Shown here: positions 17,387 through 25,133 of the stretch, one piece after another
Numbering within the stretch: position 1 is the first letter of the stretch
Layout of the letters: each line of letters begins with the position of its first letter
Origin: Roseburia sp.
GTDB lineage: Bacteria > Bacillota_A > Clostridia > Lachnospirales > Lachnospiraceae
Length of the DNA stretch: 64,000 nt
Direction of reading: 5' to 3'
NCBI GenBank assembly: GCA_019411365.1
Contig: DXQT01000011.1
Span: 1-64,000 of the forward strand
Translations under genes and position numbers: made by a program
The notes under the pieces: generated by a model
Databases searched by the model: none
Told to the model about the DNA's origin: nothing
What the model saw: the letters and a program-made list of their open reading frames with translations, nothing else

Positions 17387-17450
17387 CCTCTCATATGATG
17401 AAGAGACACGGTGGTAAGACCGTAATCAATCATATGGGAGGCGTTTTTTT
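17387..17450 (+). terminator. nested terminator hairpin overlapping the ribosome site of the next gene
   Basis: CCTCTCATATGAT (17387-17399) pairs with ATCATATGGGAGG (17429-17441), 13 base pairs with one G-T wobble, followed by a T-run at 17444-17450. The loop holds an inner stem ACGGT/ACCGT (17408-17423). The 3' arm contains GGGAGG, the likely ribosome site of the following gene, so the stem would both end transcription and hide translation initiation. Confidence 0.75.
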
Positions 17451-18426
17451 GTATAATCGACCGGAACAGGTATTAGAACAATACGAACTGGAAGTAAAGT
17501 CCATCTCAAGAGGACGGGACAGCTATCAGTGTGATACAGAGCAGGGACCGAAAATTTTGCGGGAATACAGAGGATCAAAGGAGCGGGCCGGGTTTTTAGC
17601 GGATATGCTGGATCATCTGAGTGGACAGGGAAGAACGGTGGAGACGGTAATGCGGACAAAAGAGGGTGAGCCGTTTTCCGTGAACGAGGAGGAAACAAAA
17701 TACATATTATATCAGGCATTTCCGGGGGCGGAATGTGACACGAAAAACAGGGCGGATATGCTTTCTGCAGTAAGAGAACTTGCATTGCTTCACCAGTCTG
17801 CGCAGAATTATGAGGGCAGTGTGCCAGAGTTTTTAAAGTCAGGGCAGAATAATCTGCTTCTTCTCTATGAAAAAAGAAACCGGGAATTGAACAAAGTCAG
17901 AAATTATATTCGTGCAAAAAAGAAAAAGAATGATTTTGAGATGATGTTTGCGGTCTGGTATCCGGAGTATGTGAAAAAAGCACAGGAGACGACGGATATT
18001 TTAAAAGATCTGGGAATCCAGGAACAGCTGATCGGATTCTGCCATGGGGACTATAACCAGCACAATGTCATTTTTTCACGGGAAGGGATCGCGGTTGTCC
18101 ATTTTGAAAATTTCCTGTATCAGGAGAGTGTCGGGGATCTTGCCAACTTTATCCGGAAAATGATGGAAAAAAATAACTGGAATGCCGGGCTTGGCATGGA
18201 TCTGATCCGCGGATATGACCGGGTCAGAAAACTGTCGCCGGAGGAACTGAAATATCTGTATGTGTATCTTGCATACCCGGAAAAATTCTGGAAGATCGCC
18301 AACCGTTATTATAATTCACACAAGGCGTGGCTGTCGGGAAGAAATATAGAAAAACTGGAAAAAGTCGTTGCACAGGAGGACGCAAGGGAGCAGTTTTTAC
18401 AGATGCTCTTTCACTTTACCGTATAG
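17449..18426 (+). CDS. CotS-family spore coat kinase-like protein
   Basis: A protein of about 325 residues with an aminoglycoside-phosphotransferase-like fold, related to the CotS/YutH spore coat proteins. The catalytic-loop motif HGDYNQHN is present. Where active kinases have an Asp in the following IDFD/IDFE motif this protein has VVHFENF, so metal binding and phosphotransfer are uncertain. I prefer a TTG start at 17449 with GGGAGG seven bases upstream; an ATG at 17434 inside the hairpin is the alternative. Presence of a CotS relative supports spore formation. It follows cca after the nested hairpin and precedes a lipoprotein gene. Confidence 0.75.
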   Translation: MYNRPEQVLEQYELEVKSISRGRDSYQCDTEQGPKILREYRGSKERAGFLADMLDHLSGQGRTVETVMRTKEGEPFSVNEEETKYILYQAFPGAECDTKNRADMLSAVRELALLHQSAQNYEGSVPEFLKSGQNNLLLLYEKRNRELNKVRNYIRAKKKKNDFEMMFAVWYPEYVKKAQETTDILKDLGIQEQLIGFCHGDYNQHNVIFSREGIAVVHFENFLYQESVGDLANFIRKMMEKNNWNAGLGMDLIRGYDRVRKLSPEELKYLYVYLAYPEKFWKIANRYYNSHKAWLSGRNIEKLEKVVAQEDAREQFLQMLFHFTV

Positions 18427-18492
18427 ACAGTTTGCGGTATAATCAGGTGAGTAAAAAATTGTTCAAAGCTACAGTAGGAGACAGGAGAATAC

Positions 18493-19917
18493 ATGAAGAT
18501 AAAATATCAGATCATATTACTGCTTACAGCAATGGTCATGCTGTTTGGCGGATGTGGGAAGAAAAATACGGTCGTGACAGGACGCTATTATTATCCGGAT
18601 CAGGAGAAAGATGCAAAAACGGAAGAAACGTCGGATGATGCAGATGAGTCGGCGGAGACGACCGAGGAAAATGAAGCTGTGATCGGAAGTGACCAGTTTC
18701 TGATCAAAACAAATGACATGCAGGAGGAATGCCTGACGTTAGAGCAGATTGCATCCGGGAAAGAGTATGTGTATTATTACACACTTGCGACCAGGTTTCT
18801 CGATAAATACGGAAACCGCACTGCAGTGTCTTATTTTGAGCCGGGCAGAGTGATCACGGTGGGAGAAAAAGATGACCAGGGAAAAGTCACACAGGTGCAG
18901 ATTTCAGATGCCGTCTGGGAATATCCGGATGTATCGCGTTATTCGGTGGATATGGACCGTGGTATTTTTAAGATTGGAGATGAGCGGTATTCCTATGATG
19001 CAGATCTTTATATCTGTGAGGATGACCTGAGAAAACAGTTGTCTGATCTGACTGATTTAGATACACTGCGCGTGACCGGTATAGGAAAAAAACTGATTTC
19101 CATTGTGGTTACGACCGGACATGGAGAGCTTGCTCTGACCAATACGGATCTTTTTGAGGGAAGCTTTATCCAGATCGGAAGCAAAATTTTTGCGGAAGTG
19201 ACCAAAGATATGACAATGGAGCTGCCGGCAGGCACCTATACTGTGACGGTGGCAAATAATGGGTACGGCGGCAGTACGGAGCTTACGATCGAGAGTGGAA
19301 GAACAGAGACACTTGATCTTAATACCTTAAAGGGCGCGGGACCGAAGTTTGGAAATATTTTATTTGCCGTGGATGTGGAGGATGCGCTCATTCAGATCGA
19401 TGGAAAGGTTGTTGATACGGAAGAGGCGGTTCCAATCCAGTATGGAGTGCACAGTCTTACGGTCACGGCGCCAGGGTACGATACCTTTAATAAGAAATTA
19501 TTTGTTAATTCTGAGGAGGCAACGATCGTAGTCGGAATGTCGGGTGACGGCACCGGAACAGACAGCACCACGGAGGAAACGGAAACAGAAAATACTGCGG
19601 AAACAGCAAATGAAGCGGACAGTTCGGCAGAGGGAGCGGCAGGAAGCCTTGCAGGAAGTCTTGCAGGAAGTCATACGGCCGGCGAAAGCGGTGGAACAAC
19701 ATCGGGAAGCAGTACCGGAACAGTAGCCGGAACAACTGCAGGAAGCGGTACTGACACATCGACCGGCACGGCAGCAGGAAGCGGAACCGGCACGGGTACA
19801 TCTTCGGATCTTTATACAGGAAACAGTACCGGAGATGGAACATCAACAGGCAGCAGTGCGGACTATTTATCTACATTGTCAGAGCTTCTGTCAACATTAT
19901 CCGGTAACAGCAACTAA
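18493..19917 (+). CDS. PEGA-domain lipoprotein with Gly/Ser/Thr-rich tail
   Basis: A 474-residue exported lipoprotein. The signal peptide ends in a lipobox (LFGGC, cysteine at about residue 19), so it should be anchored to the outer face of the membrane. Two beta-rich repeats resembling PEGA domains lie at about 240-280 (LPAGTYTVTVANNGYGG) and 285-350 (ALIQIDGKVV, then YGVHSLTVTAPGYD). The last 110 residues are low-complexity Gly, Ser and Thr, probably a flexible wall-spanning region. Ribosome site GGAGA precedes the ATG. Function is unknown; a cell-surface role is inferred. Confidence 0.75.
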   Translation: MKIKYQIILLLTAMVMLFGGCGKKNTVVTGRYYYPDQEKDAKTEETSDDADESAETTEENEAVIGSDQFLIKTNDMQEECLTLEQIASGKEYVYYYTLATRFLDKYGNRTAVSYFEPGRVITVGEKDDQGKVTQVQISDAVWEYPDVSRYSVDMDRGIFKIGDERYSYDADLYICEDDLRKQLSDLTDLDTLRVTGIGKKLISIVVTTGHGELALTNTDLFEGSFIQIGSKIFAEVTKDMTMELPAGTYTVTVANNGYGGSTELTIESGRTETLDLNTLKGAGPKFGNILFAVDVEDALIQIDGKVVDTEEAVPIQYGVHSLTVTAPGYDTFNKKLFVNSEEATIVVGMSGDGTGTDSTTEETETENTAETANEADSSAEGAAGSLAGSLAGSHTAGESGGTTSGSSTGTVAGTTAGSGTDTSTGTAAGSGTGTGTSSDLYTGNSTGDGTSTGSSADYLSTLSELLSTLSGNSN

Positions 19918-19955
19918 AAAGGACAGAATTGTACAAATTTAGCATGGAATAGTAC

Positions 19956-19984
19956 TTGAAAAACAGGTTCGTTATCGCTAATAT
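19956..19984 (+). promoter_or_regulatory. promoter of the phosphoglucomutase gene
   Basis: TTGAAA (19956-19961) and TAATAT (19979-19984) are separated by exactly 17 bases, about 38 bases before the start codon. Confidence 0.6.
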
Positions 19985-20022
19985 AAAAATAGAATCATAA
20001 GTAAGTATGGGAGGAAAGAAAA

Positions 20023-21759
20023 ATGGGATACAAAGAAAATTATGAGAGCTGGCTGAACAATCCTTATTTTGACGAGGATACCAGAAATGAGCTGAAAAGT
20101 ATTGAGGGAAATGAAAAAGAGATCGAAGACCGTTTTTATATGGATCTGGAATTTGGTACAGCCGGACTTCGTGGTGTGATCGGAGCCGGAACCAACCGCA
20201 TGAACATTTATACCGTGCGCAAGGCTACACAGGGACTTGCCAATTATATCAGCAGGGTAAACGGACAGAAACGCGGTGTTGCCATTGCCTATGATTCCCG
20301 TCATATGTCACCGGAGTTTGCAGATGAAGCGGCACTCTGTCTGGCAGCAAACGGAATCAAAGCGTATGTATTTGAATCTTTAAGACCGACACCGGAACTT
20401 TCCTATGCAGTGCGTAAATTAGGATGTATCGCCGGAATCAATGTGACCGCAAGCCACAATCCGCCGGAATACAATGGATATAAAGTATACTGGGAGGATG
20501 GTGCACAGATTACACCTCCACATGATACCGGAATCATGGATGAAGTAAAAAAAGTAACTGATTACGCAGCGGTAAAGACCATGCCGCTTGATGAGGCAAA
20601 GGCAGCAGGTCTCTATCAGGTGATCGGCGCAGATATCGACGATCCGTATATTGCAGAGTTAAAGAAACTGGTGCTGCATCAGGACTGCATTGATAAAGTG
20701 GGCGGAGAGTTAAAGATCGTATACACACCGTTACATGGAACCGGAAATATTCCGGTACGCCGCGTATTAAAAGAACTTGGTTTTAAAAATGTATACGTTG
20801 TTCCGGAGCAGGAGCTGCCGGATGGAGACTTCCCGACCGTAAGCTACCCGAACCCGGAAGCAGCAGAGGCATTTGAACTTGGACTTGCCCTCGGCAAAAA
20901 AGTCGATGCAGACCTGATCCTTGCAACAGACCCGGATGCAGACCGTCTCGGCGTGTATGTAAAGGACAGCAAAACAGGGGAATATCACAGTTTAACCGGT
21001 AATATGTCCGGCTGCCTGATCGGTGATTATGTGATTGGACAGCGTAGGGAGCGCGATGGAAGCCTGCCGGCTGACGGTGCATTTATCCGTTCCATTGTTT
21101 CTACGAATATGGCAGATGCGATCGCTGACTATTACGGAATCGAGCTGGTAGAGGTACTGACCGGATTTAAGTTTATCGGACAGAAGATCTTAGAGTTCGA
21201 GAAGACTGGAAAAGGAACCTATCTGTTTGGTATGGAAGAGAGCTACGGCTGTCTGACAGGAACCTATGCGAGAGATAAAGATGCGATCGTTGCATCCATG
21301 ACACTCTGCGAAGCAGCTGCTTACTATAAGACAAAGAATATGACACTGTGGGATGCAATGCTTGCAATGTATGAGAGATACGGCTATTACAAAGATGATG
21401 TGACATCTATCACCTTAAAGGGTATCGAGGGACTTGCAAAGATCCAGGAGATCATGAATACGCTGCGTGATCAGGCACCACAGGAGATCGGCGCTTATAA
21501 AGTAACTGCAATCCGTGATTACAAGAAAGACACGGTTACAGATCTTGCAACAGGCAGGGTAACACCGACTGGACTGCCGGCTTCGAATGTTCTTTACTAT
21601 GAGATGACAGATGGTGCATGGGTATGTGTAAGACCATCCGGTACAGAGCCCAAAGTGAAGTTTTATCTGGGTGTAAAAGGAACATCTCTTGCGGATGCAG
21701 ATCAGAAATCAGCGGATCTTTCAAAAGCAGTACATGCGATGATCGATAAAATGCTTTGA
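20023..21759 (+). CDS. phosphoglucomutase/phosphomannomutase (alpha-D-phosphohexomutase)
   Basis: A 578-residue cytosolic enzyme interconverting hexose 1- and 6-phosphates. The phosphoserine loop reads TASHNPPEYNGYK (serine near residue 144), the metal-binding loop reads ATDPDADRLGV (near 305-315), the sugar-specificity loop GMEESYG lies near 404 and the phosphate-binding RPSGTEPK near 540. All four active-site segments are intact and the length suits the clostridial PgcA-like form. It links glycogen/maltodextrin breakdown, also served by the GH13 enzyme at 42.5 kb, to glycolysis. It stands as a single gene behind its own promoter. Confidence 0.93.
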   Translation: MGYKENYESWLNNPYFDEDTRNELKSIEGNEKEIEDRFYMDLEFGTAGLRGVIGAGTNRMNIYTVRKATQGLANYISRVNGQKRGVAIAYDSRHMSPEFADEAALCLAANGIKAYVFESLRPTPELSYAVRKLGCIAGINVTASHNPPEYNGYKVYWEDGAQITPPHDTGIMDEVKKVTDYAAVKTMPLDEAKAAGLYQVIGADIDDPYIAELKKLVLHQDCIDKVGGELKIVYTPLHGTGNIPVRRVLKELGFKNVYVVPEQELPDGDFPTVSYPNPEAAEAFELGLALGKKVDADLILATDPDADRLGVYVKDSKTGEYHSLTGNMSGCLIGDYVIGQRRERDGSLPADGAFIRSIVSTNMADAIADYYGIELVEVLTGFKFIGQKILEFEKTGKGTYLFGMEESYGCLTGTYARDKDAIVASMTLCEAAAYYKTKNMTLWDAMLAMYERYGYYKDDVTSITLKGIEGLAKIQEIMNTLRDQAPQEIGAYKVTAIRDYKKDTVTDLATGRVTPTGLPASNVLYYEMTDGAWVCVRPSGTEPKVKFYLGVKGTSLADADQKSADLSKAVHAMIDKML

Positions 21760-21810
21760 TACGAATTCTGGATAGAAAATGTTTGTAAAAATGGTTACTG
21801 TTTACAGGCA

Positions 21811-21834
21811 GGCATTTTCTGAATTGAAAATGCC
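21811..21834 (+). terminator. weak hairpin after the phosphoglucomutase gene
   Basis: GGCATTTTC (21811-21819) pairs perfectly with GAAAATGCC (21826-21834), but no T-run follows, so termination is uncertain. Confidence 0.35.
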
Positions 21835-21853
21835 CATATTTCGGGGATTTTCC

Positions 21854-21882
21854 TTGACAACAGAAGTAAAAACAAGTATAAA
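21854..21882 (+). promoter_or_regulatory. strong promoter of the HU gene
   Basis: TTGACA (21854-21859) and TATAAA (21877-21882) with a 17-base spacer, giving a leader of roughly 100 bases before the HU ATG. Confidence 0.7.
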
Positions 21883-21986
21883 TAATGAAGTAGGTATTAC
21901 AGTGTACGCATATCCGTCAGGGATTGGTGCATCAGAAAACCGCAAAATTAAATTTACTGTGAAAATCCAGAGGAGGAATTTTTAAC

Positions 21987-22262
21987 ATGAACAAAGCAGA
22001 ATTAGTTGCAGCAATGGCTGAGAAAACTGAATTAAGCAAAAAAGACGCAGAAGCAGCATTAAAAGCTTTCACAGACGTTGTAGCTGAAGAATTAAAAAAA
22101 GGTGAGAAGATCCAGTTAGTTGGATTCGGAACATTCGAAGTATCTGAGAGAGCAGAAAGAACAGGAAGAAACCCACAGAGCGGTAAAGAGATGGTTATTC
22201 CGGCTTCTAAAGCTCCAAAATTCAAAGCTGGTAAAGCTTTAAAAGATATGGTTAATGCATAA
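21987..22262 (+). CDS. hup: HU-family nucleoid DNA-binding protein
   Basis: A 91-residue histone-like protein that bends and compacts DNA as a dimer. The family signature [20 protein letters not shown], the beta-arm with [16 protein letters not shown] and the N-terminal [11 protein letters not shown] are all present. Ribosome site GAGGAGG precedes the ATG. Strong promoter, strongly biased codons and an own terminator fit high expression. The gene stands before rqcP, an arrangement found in other Firmicutes. Confidence 0.97.
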   Translation: MNKAELVAAMAEKTELSKKDAEAALKAFTDVVAEELKKGEKIQLVGFGTFEVSERAERTGRNPQSGKEMVIPASKAPKFKAGKALKDMVNA

Positions 22263-22282
22263 TCATAACAGAAAAGATTCTA

Positions 22283-22313
22283 AGCGGGTTCCGGTTGTGG
22301 GATCCGCTTTTTT
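22283..22313 (+). terminator. terminator after the HU gene
   Basis: AGCGGGTTCC (22283-22292) pairs with GGGATCCGCT (22299-22308), 10 pairs with two wobbles, followed by TTTTTT. Confidence 0.8.
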
Positions 22314-22327
22314 GTTGGAGGATTACT

Positions 22328-22570
22328 ATGAGACTCGATAAATTTTTAAAAGTATCCCGTCTGATCAAACGCCGCACGGTGGCAAACGAGGCGTGTGATG
22401 CGGGAAGGGTATCTGTAAATGGAAAACCGGCGAAGGCATCGGTCAATGTCAAAGTCGGGGATATCATTGAGATCGCATTTGGAACGAAAACCGTAAAAGT
22501 GCGTGTACTTGATCTGTTGGATACCACGAAAAAAGAACAGGCAAAAGATTTATTTGAATATATAGCATAA
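22328..22570 (+). CDS. rqcP: S4-domain RNA-binding protein RqcP (YabO)
   Basis: An 80-residue S4-fold protein. The first 60 residues carry the S4 pattern MRLDKFLKVSRLIKRRTVA with AGRVSVNGKPAK. In Bacillus the YabO protein was renamed RqcP because it acts with RqcH in alanine tailing of stalled nascent chains on 50S subunits. The ATG at 22328 has GGAGG six bases upstream and directly follows the HU terminator. It opens the same gene order as in Bacillus: yabO, yabP, yabQ, divIC. Confidence 0.88.
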   Translation: MRLDKFLKVSRLIKRRTVANEACDAGRVSVNGKPAKASVNVKVGDIIEIAFGTKTVKVRVLDLLDTTKKEQAKDLFEYIA

Positions 22571-22642
22571 AAGCAGGCACCTTCTAATATATTTAGAAAC
22601 GGTAATAGATATTTCCACCAATAAATATCAGGAGGTCTTAGG

Positions 22643-22933
22643 ATGGATGATAAAAATACAAATGTGACAAAGTCACATAAGGTACTGCTTGCAAACCGCA
22701 AAAGCGGAGCTTTTTCCGGCGTGGTGGACGTGTTGTCATTTGATGTGGCAGAGATTCTGTTAGAGACAGAACTTGGCATGCTTTTAATAAAAGGACATGA
22801 TCTTCATGTGAACCGTCTTACCCTGGAAAAAGGTGAAATTGATATTGAAGGAAGAATCGATTCCCTGACGTATTCCGATATCAAAAATACAGGAAAACAG
22901 GCTGAATCTATTTTAGGAAGGCTGTTCAAATGA
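22643..22933 (+). CDS. yabP: sporulation protein YabP
   Basis: A 96-residue soluble protein of the YabP/YqfC family. It shows the family feature of hydrophobic beta-strands (ILLETELGMLLIKG, LHVNRLTLEKGEI) and is required for spore formation in Bacillus, acting in the mother cell, with unknown biochemistry. AGGAGG precedes the ATG. Its TGA overlaps the start of yabQ (ATGATG at 22930), implying translational coupling. Confidence 0.9.
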   Translation: MDDKNTNVTKSHKVLLANRKSGAFSGVVDVLSFDVAEILLETELGMLLIKGHDLHVNRLTLEKGEIDIEGRIDSLTYSDIKNTGKQAESILGRLFK

Positions 22934-23385
22934 TGGCTGTCAGCGCAGCAATCAGTGAGCAGGCAGCCTCGCTTGGGGTATCCATATTGATTGGCGGTGC
23001 ATTGTTTCTTTTATATGATATTTTCCGGATATTTCGCAGAGTCGTGCCACACGGGAATTTCTGGATCGGTGTGGAGGATTTTTTTTACTGGCTCTGCTGT
23101 ACTGCTGTAGTTTTTGTGATGCTGTATCGGGAAAATGACGGCATGGTGCGGGGATTTTCCATAGGCGGCATCATGATTGGCATGCTGCTCTACTATTTTC
23201 TGCTCAGCCGGTTTGTCATACGGATCAATGTGATGGTCTTTGGGACGGTTTTTGGTCTGCTCGGCAAAATATTTGGTACTATTTTACTACCATTCAGAAA
23301 ACATGGGAAAAAAATTATACATTTTTTCAGAAAACGATTGAAAAAAGTGTGCAGAGCAGTTAAAATTGGATTATGTAAACTATAG
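22930..23385 (+). CDS. yabQ: sporulation protein YabQ
   Basis: A 151-residue membrane protein with about four hydrophobic segments (near residues 15-35, 45-65, 75-95, 100-120) and a basic cytoplasmic tail. Bacillus YabQ is needed for cortex formation in the spore envelope. Identification rests on position between yabP and divIC, size and the LFLLYDIFRIFRR motif. The start overlaps the yabP stop by 4 bases. Confidence 0.85.
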   Translation: MMAVSAAISEQAASLGVSILIGGALFLLYDIFRIFRRVVPHGNFWIGVEDFFYWLCCTAVVFVMLYRENDGMVRGFSIGGIMIGMLLYYFLLSRFVIRINVMVFGTVFGLLGKIFGTILLPFRKHGKKIIHFFRKRLKKVCRAVKIGLCKL

Positions 23386-23447
23386 CCTGACGGGACGTTT
23401 GTGAAAAACAGTCAGGACAGCGGTATATCAGATGGAAGGAAACAGAT

Positions 23448-23750
23448 ATGGCAGGTAGGGGACGTCGGAAAAAAAATAATAACAGAGCAGGAAAGCTTTG
23501 TATTGGAATGATCGTCATTGCGTTTGTTGCGGTAATGTCTGTCCAGATCATCAGAGTTTACCAGAAAGATCAGGAATACATGCAGCAGGAGGCGTCGCTT
23601 CAGAAACAGTTAGAGGAAGAAACCGCAAGGGGAGAACAGCTGAGCAGCTATGAGACGTATACAAAGTCCCAGCAGTATGTGGAAGATACTGCAAAGAGTA
23701 AATTAGGACTTGCCTATGATAATGAGATCATCTTCAAGGAAGCGAAATGA
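23448..23750 (+). CDS. divIC: septum formation initiator DivIC/FtsB-like
   Basis: A 100-residue bitopic division protein. A basic cytoplasmic N-terminus (RGRRKKNNN) is followed by one transmembrane segment (about 17-37) and an extracellular coiled coil rich in Glu and Gln, then the ETYTKSQQYVEDTAKSKLGL motif typical of DivIC/FtsB. It is expected to form the FtsL-DivIC-DivIB subcomplex of the divisome. Gene order and size agree. A strong bidirectional terminator follows. Confidence 0.9.
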   Translation: MAGRGRRKKNNNRAGKLCIGMIVIAFVAVMSVQIIRVYQKDQEYMQQEASLQKQLEEETARGEQLSSYETYTKSQQYVEDTAKSKLGLAYDNEIIFKEAK

Positions 23751-23766
23751 TAAAATAACAAAATGA

Positions 23767-23815
23767 AAAACCAGTTCCATGATGTGCGTATGACGCAGAT
23801 GGAACTGGTTTTTTG
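23767..23815. terminator. bidirectional nested terminator after divIC
   Basis: AAAACCAGTTCCAT (23767-23780) pairs perfectly with ATGGAACTGGTTTT (23799-23812). The loop holds an inner TGCG/CGCA stem. Runs of A and T flank the stem, so it can serve divIC and the convergent aldo/keto reductase. Confidence 0.85.
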
Positions 23816-23822
23816 TTACCTT

Positions 23823-24812
23823 CTATTTTACGATGGCGTCGATTTTATCCAGCTCTTCTTTGGAGAAAGAAGTATGTCCGATGATACCGATATTGTCTAA
23901 AATCTGTTCCGGTTTTGAAGCACCGATCAGTACGCTTGTCACATGGTCGTCCTTTAAGATCCAGCTTAATGCCATTTCAGCGAGTGTCTGACCGCGCTGT
24001 CCTGCCAGCTCATTTAATGCTTTGATCTGACTGAGACGTTCCGGTGTTAAGGAAGATTCATGTAAGAACCGTCCGTCTTTTGCGATACGGCTGTCCGCTG
24101 GAATACCGTTTAAGTAGCGGTTGGTCAGCATGCCCTGGGCTAAAGGAGAGAATGCAATGATACCTTTTTTCAGGTCATGGGCAGTTTCCTTTAAGCCGTT
24201 CTCTTCGATGGTACGGTCAAAGATCGAATAACGGTTCTGATTGATGATGAACGGACATTTTAAGTCATTCAAAATAGCCGATGCCTTCTTTAAGGTCGGT
24301 CCGTCATAGTTAGAAAGTCCGACATAAAGTGCCTTGCCGCTTTTTACGATAGAATCAAGTGCACCCATTGTCTCTTCAAGCGGTGTTTCCGGATCCATGC
24401 GGTGATGGTAGAAGATATCGACATATTCAAGACCAAGTCTCTTTAAGCTCTGGTCTAAACTTGCAATCAGGTACTTGCGGCTTCCCCAGTTGCCGTAAGG
24501 CCCCTCCCACATATCATAACCTGCTTTCGTGCTGATCAGAAGCTCGTCACGGTAAGGCAGAAAATCATCTTTTAAAATCTGACCGAAATTGCGCTCAGCG
24601 CTTCCGTAAGCAGGTCCGTAATTGTTAGCGAGATCGAAGTGGGTAATGCCGTGGTCGAATGCGGTGCGGCACATTGCCTTCATGTTATCGTAACATCCGG
24701 TATCACCGAAATTATGCCATAATCCCAAAGATACGATCGGAAGTTTTAAACCGCTTGCTCCGCAGCGGTTATACTGCATGGTTTCATAACGTTTACTGTC
24801 TGCTGTGTACAT
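23823..24812 (-). CDS. aldo/keto reductase (YghZ-like)
   Basis: A 329-residue NAD(P)H-dependent oxidoreductase with a TIM barrel. The catalytic tetrad is visible: Asp in FDLANNYG, Tyr in the same segment, Lys in ISTKAGYDMW and His in IFYHHRMD. The QNRYSIF and GVIAFSPLAQG-like (here GIIAFSPLAQG) segments and the WGSRKYL motif point to the YghZ/L-glyceraldehyde 3-phosphate reductase subgroup. The gene sits on the opposite strand within the sporulation/division cluster, between divIC and spoIIE, so it is probably an insertion into the ancestral order. Physiological substrate unknown. Confidence 0.9.
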   Translation of the reverse strand: MYTADSKRYETMQYNRCGASGLKLPIVSLGLWHNFGDTGCYDNMKAMCRTAFDHGITHFDLANNYGPAYGSAERNFGQILKDDFLPYRDELLISTKAGYDMWEGPYGNWGSRKYLIASLDQSLKRLGLEYVDIFYHHRMDPETPLEETMGALDSIVKSGKALYVGLSNYDGPTLKKASAILNDLKCPFIINQNRYSIFDRTIEENGLKETAHDLKKGIIAFSPLAQGMLTNRYLNGIPADSRIAKDGRFLHESSLTPERLSQIKALNELAGQRGQTLAEMALSWILKDDHVTSVLIGASKPEQILDNIGIIGHTSFSKEELDKIDAIVK

Positions 24813-24890
24813 TTTTCCATCTCCTTAAATGCTTTATTAATCCAATTCGCCGTTCGTCAATCATGCAGGCATGTTGACTCACTTGCGTTC

Positions 24891-24899
24891 ATTATACCA
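24891..24899 (-). promoter_or_regulatory. extended -10 promoter of the aldo/keto reductase gene
   Basis: On the minus strand TGG precedes TATAAT (plus-strand 24896-24891), an extended -10 about 80 bases before the start codon. No good -35 was seen. Confidence 0.5.
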
Positions 24900-24962
24900 A
24901 AAAACCTGAATGAGGTGTGAGGGCAATGTGAAATTCCTAAAAATAATCAACTGTTTTGAACT

Positions 24963-25056
24963 CCCTCGAAAGGACATCGAAAAAGGGATTTTGGCGAAAA
25001 CTTTTTTGAAATCGGGATTTCCTTTGACAAAGATTTTTATTTCGGACTCCTATAAT
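24963..25056 (+). promoter_or_regulatory. spoIIE promoter region with 21-base spacer and Spo0A-box-like sites
   Basis: Consensus TTGACA (25024-25029) and TATAAT (25051-25056) are separated by 21 bases, too long for normal sigma-A use. In Bacillus the spoIIE and spoIIG promoters have the same feature and need Spo0A. Upstream, three sites resemble the TTTGTCGAA 0A box: CCCTCGAA (24963-24970), ACATCGAA (24974-24981) and TTTGGCGAA (24990-24998, one mismatch). This and the divergent promoter occupy the gene-free stretch 24813-25133; a 70-codon open frame across it has no support. Confidence 0.65.
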
Positions 25057-25133
25057 GGGATGCACCCGAAAAAATCCGGCAGACAAAATGCCGTGGTTGG
25101 AGGGAGAAATAAGAAAGTGTAAGGAGAAAAGGA

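Noticed and set aside
21779..21985. 68-codon frame upstream of the HU gene
   Set aside because: It covers the HU promoter and ribosome site and has no coding character.
24910..25122. 70-codon frame upstream of spoIIE
   Set aside because: It overlaps the spoIIE promoter elements, has a poor start context and no recognisable features.
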